DNA from: Actinomycetota bacterium
Lineage (GTDB): Bacteria > Actinomycetota > Thermoleophilia > Gaiellales > Gaiellaceae
Assembly (NCBI GenBank): GCA_019236545.1
Contig: JAFAIV010000187.1
Span: 1 to 6,709 of the forward strand
Reading direction: 5' to 3'
Length of the DNA: 6,709 nt
The notes beneath the pieces are model-generated. The model did no database searches, was not told the origin of the DNA, and was given only the letters and a program-made list of their open reading frames with translations. Of the stretch, positions 1 through 5,476 are shown piece by piece (within the stretch, counting starts at the first letter, position 1; the number at the start of each line of letters is the position of its first letter). The position numbers and the translations under genes are program-made.

Positions 1-631
1 GGTCAAGCGCGGCCTGATCCCGGAGGAGGCCGCCGGGGCGATCGACATGCCGAGCGCGATCGACCTCCTCTTCGAGCCCGGCTTCTCGACCGCCGCCCAG
101 ATGTCGGACGTGTCCGGCCGCGGCGTCGGCATGGACGCGGTGCGGACGATCATCCGCGGGCTCGGCGGCGAGGTGCTGATGAGCTCGGAGACGGGCCGCG
201 GCACGAGCGCCCAGATCCGCCTGCCGCTGACGCTCGCGATCATGTCCGCGCTGCTCGTCGAGTCCGGCGGCGTCCCGTTCGCCATCCCGCTCGACCGCGT
301 CGAGCGCACCCTCGAGCTCCGCGACCAGCCGATCCGCTCGGTCGCCGGCAAGCGTCTGCTCGTGCAGCGCGACGGCGTCCTGCCGCTCCTCTCGCTCGCC
401 GACGCGCTCGGCGCCGACGCGGAGACCTTCTCCGGCCACGCCGTGATCGCGCGGGGCGGAGAGCGGCGGATCGCGCTCGAGGTCGACTCGCTCGTCGGCC
501 AGCGCGAGCTCGTCACCCGGCCCCTGCCGTCCGCCTTCCACGGCTCGACATCGCTGACGGGCGCGGCGGTGCTCTCGAGCGGCGATATCGCCCTGATCGT
601 CGACTGCGACGCCCTCGCCAACGCCGCCTGA
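1..631 (+). CDS. cheA: Chemotaxis histidine kinase CheA, C-terminal part (5' end outside window)
   Basis: CheA autophosphorylates in response to receptor state and passes the phosphate to CheY. The window enters mid-gene; the frame opens at base 2 and gives 209 residues to TGA 629-631. Residues 24-30 (FEPGFST) and 38-45 (SGRGVGMD) are the F box and G2 box of the CheA-type ATP-binding domain. The tail of that domain ends in a LPLTLAIM segment at about 58-74. The rest, to the C-terminus, is the P5 CheW-like regulatory domain that docks to CheW and receptors; motifs PFAIPLDRVE, LPLLSLADALG and ALIVDCDALA are visible. The P1 (His), P2 and P3 domains and the N and G1 boxes would lie upstream. The C-terminus looks complete, with no fused receiver domain. 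The stop lies 15 bases before the cheC start. Identification is firm. Confidence 0.95.
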   Translation, partial: VKRGLIPEEAAGAIDMPSAIDLLFEPGFSTAAQMSDVSGRGVGMDAVRTIIRGLGGEVLMSSETGRGTSAQIRLPLTLAIMSALLVESGGVPFAIPLDRVERTLELRDQPIRSVAGKRLLVQRDGVLPLLSLADALGADAETFSGHAVIARGGERRIALEVDSLVGQRELVTRPLPSAFHGSTSLTGAAVLSSGDIALIVDCDALANAA

Positions 632-633
632 CC

Positions 634-640
634 AGGAGGA
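634..640 (+). promoter_or_regulatory. Ribosome binding site of cheC
   Basis: AGGAGGA lies 6 bases before the ATG at 647, in the short gap after the cheA stop. It is one of the strongest Shine-Dalgarno sequences in the operon. It fixes the cheC start and suggests that cheC is initiated independently, unlike the overlapping genes after it. Confidence 0.75.
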
Positions 641-646
641 ATCCGA

Positions 647-1240
647 ATGTCAACCAGCTTCTCCGACCTCGAGCTCGACGCGCTTCGCGAGATCGCGAAC
701 GTCGGCTCCGGCACCGCGGCGACTGCGCTCTCGTCGATGACGGGCGTCGCGATCGACCTCTCCGTGCCGGTGGCGAAGGCGCTGCCGCTCGCGGACGCCG
801 TCGAGGCGCTCGGCTCGCCGGAGGACGAGGCGATCGCCGTCGTGCTCCCGGTCGCCGGCGACGTGCCCGGCCTGATGCTGCTCGTGTTCTCGCCGGAGAG
901 CGGCGCCGTCCTCTGCGGCCTGCTCGGCGTCGATCCGGACTCGGAGTTCGCCACCTCGGCGCTCGGCGAGATCGGGAACATCCTCGGCTGTGCCTACGTG
1001 GGCGCGCTGGGGACGATGACCGGCATCGCCTTCGACCCGGCGCCGCCGCAGGTCGTCCGCGACATGCTCGGCGCGGTCGCGTCGTCGGCGTTCGTCGCCG
1101 CCCTCGGCGGCGCGGAGACGGCGATCCTGCTCGACTCCGACCTCGTCTTCGAGGACGCCGCGTGCAGCTTCGCGTGCGTCTACGTCCCCTCGTCCGACGG
1201 CGTGCACGAGGTGCTCGCCCGCCTGGGCCTCGGCGGGTGA
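647..1240 (+). CDS. cheC: CheY-P phosphatase CheC
   Basis: CheC dephosphorylates CheY-P in the cytoplasm and binds CheD, linking CheY-P level to receptor modification. The 197-residue protein carries both copies of the CheC/FliY/CheX active-site pattern [D/S]-x3-E-x2-N-x22-P. The first is D11, E15, N18, P41; the second is S104, E108, N111, P134. Spacing is exact in both, so two working phosphatase sites are expected. Length is close to known CheC proteins (about 200 residues). The start is ATG 647 with a strong AGGAGGA. The stop TGA overlaps the proposed GTG of cheD, so the pair is probably translationally coupled, as expected for partners that form a complex. There is no C-terminal SpoA domain, which separates it from FliY. 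Identification comes from motif spacing and context. Confidence 0.93.
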   Translation: MSTSFSDLELDALREIANVGSGTAATALSSMTGVAIDLSVPVAKALPLADAVEALGSPEDEAIAVVLPVAGDVPGLMLLVFSPESGAVLCGLLGVDPDSEFATSALGEIGNILGCAYVGALGTMTGIAFDPAPPQVVRDMLGAVASSAFVAALGGAETAILLDSDLVFEDAACSFACVYVPSSDGVHEVLARLGLGG

Positions 1241-1728
1241 CGGAAAGGGCTCCGGAGACGATGGTGCGCATGGGGGAATTGGCCGTTTCCCGCTCGTCGG
1301 GCGCGGTCCTCGTGTCGCTCGGCCTCGGCTCGTGCATCGGGCTGGCGCTGATCGGCGCGTCCTCCGCCGGCCTGGCGCACGTCGTGCTGCCGGAGGCCCC
1401 CGCATCGGGCGGCGGGACGACGCCCGGGAAGTTCGGCGACACCGCCGTGCCCGCGCTCCTGGCCGCGCTCGGCGCGCCGGCGCGCGGGCTCCAGGCCGTC
1501 CTCGTCGGCGGCGCGAGCATGTTCTCGTACGCCGCCTCGGGCGACATCGGCGAGCGCAACGAGGCCTCGACCCGCGCCGCGCTGGCCGCTGTCGGGATCC
1601 CGGTCGTCGCCGCCTGCACGCGCGGCAACCAGGGCCGCACCGTCCGCGTCCACGTCGGCAGCGGCCGCGTCACCGTGAAGGAAGCGGGCGCCGCCGAGGT
1701 CGAGCTGTACGCCGGGAGGGCCGCGTGA
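1237..1728 (+). CDS. cheD: Chemoreceptor glutamine deamidase CheD
   Basis: CheD deamidates glutamines on chemoreceptors and is held or stimulated by CheC. From GTG 1237 the protein has 163 residues. The family signature GLGSC gives catalytic Cys33 and the LAHVVLP segment gives His48. GGASMF, IGERN and a late GNQGRTVRVHV stretch follow in the usual order. The third catalytic residue, Thr in Thermotoga maritima CheD (T21, recalled), is Ser27 here. The GTG at 1237 overlaps the cheC stop as GTGA but has little Shine-Dalgarno sequence. ATG 1261 (155 residues) is an alternative that fits the short N-terminus of the Thermotoga protein, with CGGAG close upstream. Function is secure; the exact start is not. 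Confidence 0.92.
   Translation: MTERAPETMVRMGELAVSRSSGAVLVSLGLGSCIGLALIGASSAGLAHVVLPEAPASGGGTTPGKFGDTAVPALLAALGAPARGLQAVLVGGASMFSYAASGDIGERNEASTRAALAAVGIPVVAACTRGNQGRTVRVHVGSGRVTVKEAGAAEVELYAGRAA
1714..1720 (+). promoter_or_regulatory. Ribosome binding site of fliM inside cheD
   Basis: GGGAGGG near the end of cheD sits 4 bases before GTG 1725. It supports the GTG that overlaps the cheD stop as the fliM start, and rules out the much longer open frame that extends upstream through cheD. Confidence 0.6.
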
Positions 1729-2696
1729 GCGAGCTGCTCTCCAACGACCAGATCGCGGAGCTCGTCGCCGCCGCGAAGGAGGGCGAGATCCCTCGCCCGT
1801 CGGCGCAGCGCAAGCGCTCGCGCAAGGTGCGCACGATCGACTTCAGCCTGCCGACGCGGTTCACGCTCGAGCAGAAGCGCCGCCTCGAGCGCGCCCACAA
1901 GAGCTTCGCCCGCGCGATGGGCCCGATCCTCTCCGCCGAGCTCGGCACGGGTGTCGAGTGCGAGGTGATCGACCTCTCCCAGGTGACCTACCAGGCCGCG
2001 GTGCAGGAGCTGCCGCCCGCCGCGATCTCCGGCATCGCCCGGATCTCGCGGCTGGAGACACGCGTCCTCCTCGCGCTCGACGGCCTCGCCGCCGCGACGA
2101 TGGTCGACCGGATGCTCGGCGGCTCCGGGCGGAGCACGATGTTCTCGCCCGAGCCGACGCAGATCGAGGTCGGGCTGCTGCGCCGGCTCTTCTCCACGTT
2201 CATCGGCCAGCTCTCGCGCGACTGGGAGGACGTCGCCGGCGTGCAGCTCGAGCTCGACGAGCTGGAGCTCAAGCTCTCGAACAACGAGATCGCGCCGCGC
2301 AGCGAGCCGTGCATCGCGGTGACGCTGGAGCTGCGCGTGGACGACCGCGCGCCGACGCTCGTCGTCGTCATCCCGTACCAGGCGATCGACCCGATCGCGC
2401 ACCGCCTCGAGGCGCCGCACGAGCCGGGCACGGCCGGCGAGTCCGGCGACCCGGAGCGCGTGCTCGCGCGCCTGCGCAGCGTCCTCGTCGAGGCGCGCGC
2501 CGAGGTCGCGCACACGGAGCTGACGATGGAGGAGATCCTGGCGCTGCAGCCCGGCGACGTCGTGCCCCTCGGTGTCCCGCAGGCGACGGGCGTCACGCTC
2601 GCCGTCGGCGACGCCGAGGTGCTCCGCTGCGTCCCCGGGAAGAACGGCAACCGCCGCGCGCTGGAGATCGTCGAGCGCTGCGAGGTGGAGACGTGA
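1725..2696 (+). CDS. fliM: Flagellar motor switch protein FliM
   Basis: FliM is the C-ring switch component that binds CheY-P and sets the direction of rotation. The 323-residue product starts at GTG 1725, overlapping the cheD stop as GTGA. Residues 4-14 (LLSNDQIAELV) resemble the N-terminal CheY-P-binding peptide, usually LSQxEIDALL, though the central Asp is Ala here. A FliM-type linker follows (TIDFSLPTRFT at about 37-47). The CheC-like middle domain contains the GGSG loop at 132-135. A C-terminal SpoA domain lies at about 250-320 (MEEILALQPGDVVPL). Length is normal for FliM (about 320-340). It lacks the paired E-x2-N phosphatase motifs of CheC, as expected for FliM. The next gene overlaps by four bases. 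Having fliM and a fliN-family gene inside a che operon fits joint production of the switch and its signal. Confidence 0.93.
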   Translation: MSELLSNDQIAELVAAAKEGEIPRPSAQRKRSRKVRTIDFSLPTRFTLEQKRRLERAHKSFARAMGPILSAELGTGVECEVIDLSQVTYQAAVQELPPAAISGIARISRLETRVLLALDGLAAATMVDRMLGGSGRSTMFSPEPTQIEVGLLRRLFSTFIGQLSRDWEDVAGVQLELDELELKLSNNEIAPRSEPCIAVTLELRVDDRAPTLVVVIPYQAIDPIAHRLEAPHEPGTAGESGDPERVLARLRSVLVEARAEVAHTELTMEEILALQPGDVVPLGVPQATGVTLAVGDAEVLRCVPGKNGNRRALEIVERCEVET

Positions 2697-3541
2697 GCTC
2701 GTCGGGCGACGCGCTGATCCGGATCGGCACCGCCGCGGCCGACGCGGTCGCGGGCGTCCTGCGCACGCTCGCGGGCGACCAGGTCGAGGCCGGCCCGGTC
2801 GTCACGGTGGCGGAGGGGATCTCGCCGCTCGCCAGCCTCTCGCGGCCGCTGCTCGCCTCGACCGTGTCGTACGTCGACGGGGTCACCGGCGGCAACGTCT
2901 TCGCCGTGACCGCCGCCGGCGCGCGCGGCCTCGCGGCCCTGATGCTCGGCTCGCCGGGCGAGGAGGGCGCGGAGCTGAGCGAGCTCGAGCTGTCCGCGAT
3001 CGGCGAGGCGGCGAACCAGATGATGGCGGCGGCCGCGTCCGCGACGGCCTCCGTCCTCGAGCTCGAGGTCGAGATCTCGACCCCGGAGACGCGCATCGTC
3101 GACGAGGGCGACGCCGACCCGGGCGCCTCCGCGGAGCCCGGCGCGCGCGTGACCTCCGCCTCGTTCACGATCTGCGGCGAGCCCGCGCGGCTCGTCCAGT
3201 TCGTCCCGCACTCGTTCGTGGTCCGGGTGGGCCACGCCTACGACGAGCTCCACGACGACGCCGACGAGGTCCCGGTCGCGGGCGCGGTCCCGCCGGAGGC
3301 GCTCCTGCGCGTCCCGATGCGGCTCGCGGCAGAGCTCGGCCGCGTGAACCTCCCGCTCGGGCAGCTGATCGACCTCCATCCCGGCGCCCTGATCGAGCTC
3401 GACCGGCTGATCGACGAGCCCGTCGACGTGGTGGTCAACGGCCGCCGCTTCGCGACCGGGAGCCTTCTGCTCGACGACAACGACGAATGGGCGGTACGGC
3501 TCGAAGCCGTCGGCCTCGTAACCGAACCCGAAGGAGACTGA
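2693..3541 (+). CDS. fliY: Flagellar motor switch phosphatase FliY (FliN family with CheC-like domain)
   Basis: The 282-residue protein starts at GTG 2693, overlapping the fliM stop, with a purine-rich GAGGTGGAG just before. The N-terminal 150 or so residues are CheC-like. One active site is intact, with exact spacing: S101, E105, N108, P131. The matching first site reads D6, R10, T13 with P35, so its Glu and Asn are lost. The C-terminal SpoA/FliN domain spans about 202-272 (RVNLPLGQLIDLHPG, then NGRRFATGSLLL). In Bacillus, FliY is the C-ring FliN equivalent and also dephosphorylates CheY-P at the motor; that dual role is inferred here from the domains. An acidic linker (about 134-147) separates part of the middle region. 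It could equally be labelled fliN. The family is sure; the phosphatase activity is likely but unproven. Confidence 0.88.
   Translation: MSSSGDALIRIGTAAADAVAGVLRTLAGDQVEAGPVVTVAEGISPLASLSRPLLASTVSYVDGVTGGNVFAVTAAGARGLAALMLGSPGEEGAELSELELSAIGEAANQMMAAAASATASVLELEVEISTPETRIVDEGDADPGASAEPGARVTSASFTICGEPARLVQFVPHSFVVRVGHAYDELHDDADEVPVAGAVPPEALLRVPMRLAAELGRVNLPLGQLIDLHPGALIELDRLIDEPVDVVVNGRRFATGSLLLDDNDEWAVRLEAVGLVTEPEGD
3531..3537 (+). promoter_or_regulatory. Ribosome binding site of cheY
   Basis: AAGGAGA overlaps the last codons of fliY and lies 5 bases before ATG 3543. The fliY stop at 3539-3541 falls between this site and the start, so cheY has its own strong initiation signal despite being packed against fliY. 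Confidence 0.7.
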
Positions 3542-3542
3542 G

Positions 3543-3902
3543 ATGGCACGTGTACTCGTCGTCGACGACGCCGCGTTCATGCGCAAGGTGCTCACCGACG
3601 CGCTCACGAGCGCCGGCCACGAGGTGGTCGGCGAGGCGGGCGACGGCAACGAAGCGGTGGCCCGCTTCCAGGAGCTGAAGCCCGACCTGGCGACGCTCGA
3701 CATCACCATGCCCGACAAGGACGGCCTGACCGCGCTGAAGGAGATCCTCAGCCTCGACCCGAGCGCCAAGGTCGTCATGTGCTCGGCCCTCGGCCAGGAG
3801 TCGAAGGTGCTCGAGGCGATCAAGGCCGGCGCGAAGGACTTCGTCGTGAAGCCCTTCCAGCCGGACCGCGTCCTCCAGGCGGTTGCGAGCGCGCTCGGCT
3901 AG
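3543..3902 (+). CDS. cheY: Chemotaxis response regulator CheY
   Basis: This is a single-domain receiver of 119 residues. CheA phosphorylates it, and CheY-P then binds the FliM/FliY switch. The acidic pocket is D8/D9, the phospho-acceptor is D53 (LDITMPDKDG), the switch Ser is S81 (MCSALGQ), and the conserved Lys is K103 (VVKPFQ). The DITMP, CSA-GQ and AGAKDF-VKPFQ segments are those of Bacillus-type CheY rather than a generic receiver. There is no output domain. ATG 3543 follows fliY by one base and has a strong Shine-Dalgarno. It is the last gene of the rightward operon: its TAG overlaps the stop of the convergent LuxR gene in one CTAG, and a GC hairpin follows nine bases later. Confidence 0.96.
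   Translation: MARVLVVDDAAFMRKVLTDALTSAGHEVVGEAGDGNEAVARFQELKPDLATLDITMPDKDGLTALKEILSLDPSAKVVMCSALGQESKVLEAIKAGAKDFVVKPFQPDRVLQAVASALG
3899..3902. other. Shared CTAG: overlapping stop codons of two convergent genes
   Basis: The plus-strand TAG of cheY (3900-3902) and the minus-strand TAG of luxR-A (3899-3901) are read from the same palindromic CTAG. The convergent operons therefore have no intergenic space, and any transcription termination signal must lie inside a coding region. Confidence 0.9.
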
Positions 3903-4243
3903 ATCAGGTGGAGCCGCCGCGCCGTGTGGAGCGCGGCGGTTCGCGTCGCCACGTCGAAGCGCCGCAGGATGGCGCGGACGTGGTTGTTCGCGGTGTGCGT
4001 CGAGATGCCGAGCTCGCGGGCGATCTGCTTGGTCAGCAGCCCGCGATCGAGCAGGCGCAGCACCTCGAGCTGGCGGCCGGTGAGCCGAGGCGCCTTCTCC
4101 GGGTGGCTCGGGTAGGCGGTCACGATCACCGAGCCGTCGACCTCGTCGGCGACGCGCTCGACGAAGGTCTGGACGGCGCGGCCGACGTCCTCGGCGCGGG
4201 GATGCCCGTCCGGGACGACGAGCCTGACGTCGACGACCATCAC
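3899..4243 (-). CDS. Short LuxR-type HTH protein without PAS or receiver domain (luxR-A)
   Basis: This 114-residue protein has a C-terminal LuxR/GerE helix-turn-helix at 53-114 (LTGRQLEVL, then TKQIARELGIS, then NNHVRAILRR). This is the DNA-binding domain of NarL/LuxR-type activators. The first 52 residues are not recognised; VVDVRLVVP, a helix-like stretch to about residue 34, and GSVIVTAY would fit a small beta-alpha-beta unit. It has neither the receiver domain of NarL-type regulators nor the PAS region of its two paralogs to the right. The HTH matches that of regulator C at 39 of 62 positions by eye. GTG 4243 overlaps the HD-GYP stop as GTGA; ATG at 4238-4240 is an equal alternative, and GGAGGT at 4250-4255 serves both. 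It is the last gene of the leftward operon. Targets are unknown. Confidence 0.85.
   Translation of the reverse strand: MMVVDVRLVVPDGHPRAEDVGRAVQTFVERVADEVDGSVIVTAYPSHPEKAPRLTGRQLEVLRLLDRGLLTKQIARELGISTHTANNHVRAILRRFDVATRTAALHTARRLHLI
3911..3942 (+). terminator. Candidate terminator hairpin of the che operon, inside luxR-A
   Basis: Starting nine bases after the cheY stop, CCGCCGCGC (3914-3922) pairs perfectly with GCGCGGCGG (3931-3939). One G-U and two further Watson-Crick pairs extend it to 3911/3942. The 12-pair stem has an 8-base loop. No T-run follows, so classical intrinsic termination is uncertain. The corresponding place in the paralogous gene at 5477 does not show the same perfect pairing. 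It codes for luxR-A on the other strand. Confidence 0.4.
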
Positions 4244-4824
4244 GCCGTCACCTCCGTCCGGTCCGGCGACGCGAGGAAGGCGTCGACGACGTCTGGGTCG
4301 AATTGGGTGCCGCGGCCGAAGCGGACGACGCCGAGCGCCGTCGCGCGGTCGAGGCCCGCGCGGTAGCTGCGGGCACGCGTCAGCGAGTCGAACACGTCCG
4401 CGACGGCGACGATCCGCGCGTCGAGCGGGATCTCCTCGCGCGCGAGCCCGAGCGGGTAGCCGCCGCCGTCCCAGCGCTCGTGGTGGCCCAGCGCGATCCG
4501 CGCCGCGACGTCGAGCATCCCGTTGCCGGTGCCGGCGAGGAGCTCGTGTCCGATCTCCGTGTGGCGCTCCATGATCCGCCGCTCCGCCGGCGTCAGCGGC
4601 CCCGGCTTGAGGAGGATCGTGTCCGGGATCGCGACCTTGCCGAAATCGTGGAGGGTCGCCGCCGCTCGGAGGAGGGAGGCGCGGCGGCGACCCAGCCCGA
4701 GCCGCAGCGCGATCGCCGCCGCGTGGCGTCCGACCTGCTCGACGTGGCCGGCGATGGCCTCGTAGCGGTCGTGGGCGGCGATTGCGAGGGCGGGGGTCAC
4801 GGACACGATCGTGCCGAGCGCCAC
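4240..4824 (-). CDS. Stand-alone HD-GYP domain cyclic-di-GMP phosphodiesterase
   Basis: HD-GYP proteins hydrolyse cyclic-di-GMP in the cytoplasm and so usually favour motility. The 194-residue product is almost only the catalytic domain. H27 (GHVEQV), H59-D60 with K63 (HDFGK), H88, H114-H115 (HHERWDGGGYP) and D143 (ADVFDSLT) are present. The GYP motif at 122-124 is intact, and GTQFDP is close to the C-terminus. The ligand set looks complete, so activity is expected; substrate and product are inferred from the family. There is no receiver, GAF or membrane segment, so control must come from expression or a partner. GTG 4824 is the furthest upstream start and has a poor ribosome site; GTG codons at 4806 and 4800 are alternatives. 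It lies 30 bases after luxR-B and overlaps luxR-A. Confidence 0.9.
   Translation of the reverse strand: MALGTIVSVTPALAIAAHDRYEAIAGHVEQVGRHAAAIALRLGLGRRRASLLRAAATLHDFGKVAIPDTILLKPGPLTPAERRIMERHTEIGHELLAGTGNGMLDVAARIALGHHERWDGGGYPLGLAREEIPLDARIVAVADVFDSLTRARSYRAGLDRATALGVVRFGRGTQFDPDVVDAFLASPDRTEVTA
4250..4255 (-). promoter_or_regulatory. Ribosome binding site of luxR-A
   Basis: On the minus strand GGAGGT lies 6 bases before GTG 4243 and 9 bases before the in-frame ATG at 4238-4240, within the end of the HD-GYP gene. It shows that the small protein is a deliberate start and not a fragment of a longer PAS-containing gene. Confidence 0.65.
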
Positions 4825-4854
4825 TCGGGCTGGTGCTACTCCGTTTGGGTCAAT

Positions 4855-5442
4855 TCAACCGATCAACCCGCGGCGGCGGCCTTCGACGACCGCCTCGAGC
4901 CGCGAGTGGACGCCGAGCGACCGCAGCACCCCGCGCACGTGGTTGCGCACCGTCTCCGGGGAGAGGTGGAGGCGCTTGGCGATCTGGTCGGTCGAGCAGC
5001 CGTTGGAGAGGTGGCCGAGGACCTCGAGCTGGCGGGGCGTCAGCGAGTCCCGCCGCATCGGGGGCAGTGGCGCGTCGACCTCGGCCAGTCCGAAGATGCC
5101 GACGACGCGGTCGCCCTCCCGCATCGCGACGGTGTGGATCTCGACCGGCACGCGGCGGCCGGACGGCGACTTGAACATGGCCCCGTAGTCCGAGCGCAGA
5201 GTGCTCCCGAGCACCTTCCGCGAGATCTCCGCCCGGACGGTCGCCCTCGACTCCGGGGCGAACACCACCAGCGACGACTCGCCGACCCGGTCGCCGAACA
5301 GCTCCTTCGAGCGGCGGTTCTGCCAGCGCACGACTCCGCGGCTGTCGATGATCCACGACGGCAGCCCGACGTTGTCGAGCGCCTCGTCGATGTCCCCGCC
5401 GAGCCAAGCAGCGAGCTGGGTCGCTCCGGGCTGCACCGCCAC
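4855..5442 (-). CDS. PAS-LuxR transcriptional regulator (luxR-B)
   Basis: This 195-residue cytoplasmic protein has a PAS-like sensor domain at about 18-125 (LPSWIIDSRGVVRWQN at 27-42; SPSGRRVPVEIHTV and VVGIFGLAEVD later) and a LuxR/GerE HTH at 133-195 (LTPRQLEVL, then STDQIAKRLHLSPETVRNHV). Such proteins sense a small ligand, redox state or another protein through PAS and bind DNA through the HTH. No LOV-type cysteine motif or heme signature is evident, so the signal is unknown. GTG 5442 is the furthest possible start, because an in-frame stop lies just upstream; GTG 5436 is an alternative. The N-terminus aligns with that of regulator C (LGGDIDEALD versus LGGDLDWALD), supporting both starts. 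It follows regulator C by 34 bases on the same strand. Confidence 0.87.
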   Translation of the reverse strand: MAVQPGATQLAAWLGGDIDEALDNVGLPSWIIDSRGVVRWQNRRSKELFGDRVGESSLVVFAPESRATVRAEISRKVLGSTLRSDYGAMFKSPSGRRVPVEIHTVAMREGDRVVGIFGLAEVDAPLPPMRRDSLTPRQLEVLGHLSNGCSTDQIAKRLHLSPETVRNHVRGVLRSLGVHSRLEAVVEGRRRGLIG

Positions 5443-5476
5443 AACCCCGGATCATCCCTCGCGGCGGCCCGGTTGG

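Noticed and set aside
513..2513. A 666-codon open frame on the minus strand across cheC, cheD and fliM
   Set aside because: Its product is dominated by Arg, Ala and Pro low-complexity stretches and it lies opposite well-identified genes; long antisense frames are expected at this GC content.
1988..3823. A 611-codon minus-strand open frame under fliM, fliY and cheY
   Set aside because: Composition is typical of antisense to GC-rich coding DNA, no domain is recognisable, and the plus-strand genes explain the region fully.
3899..4243. luxR-A as a pseudogene fragment of a PAS-LuxR gene
   Set aside because: It has a strong ribosome site, coupled start, intact HTH and no PAS remnant upstream, where a complete HD-GYP gene lies directly.
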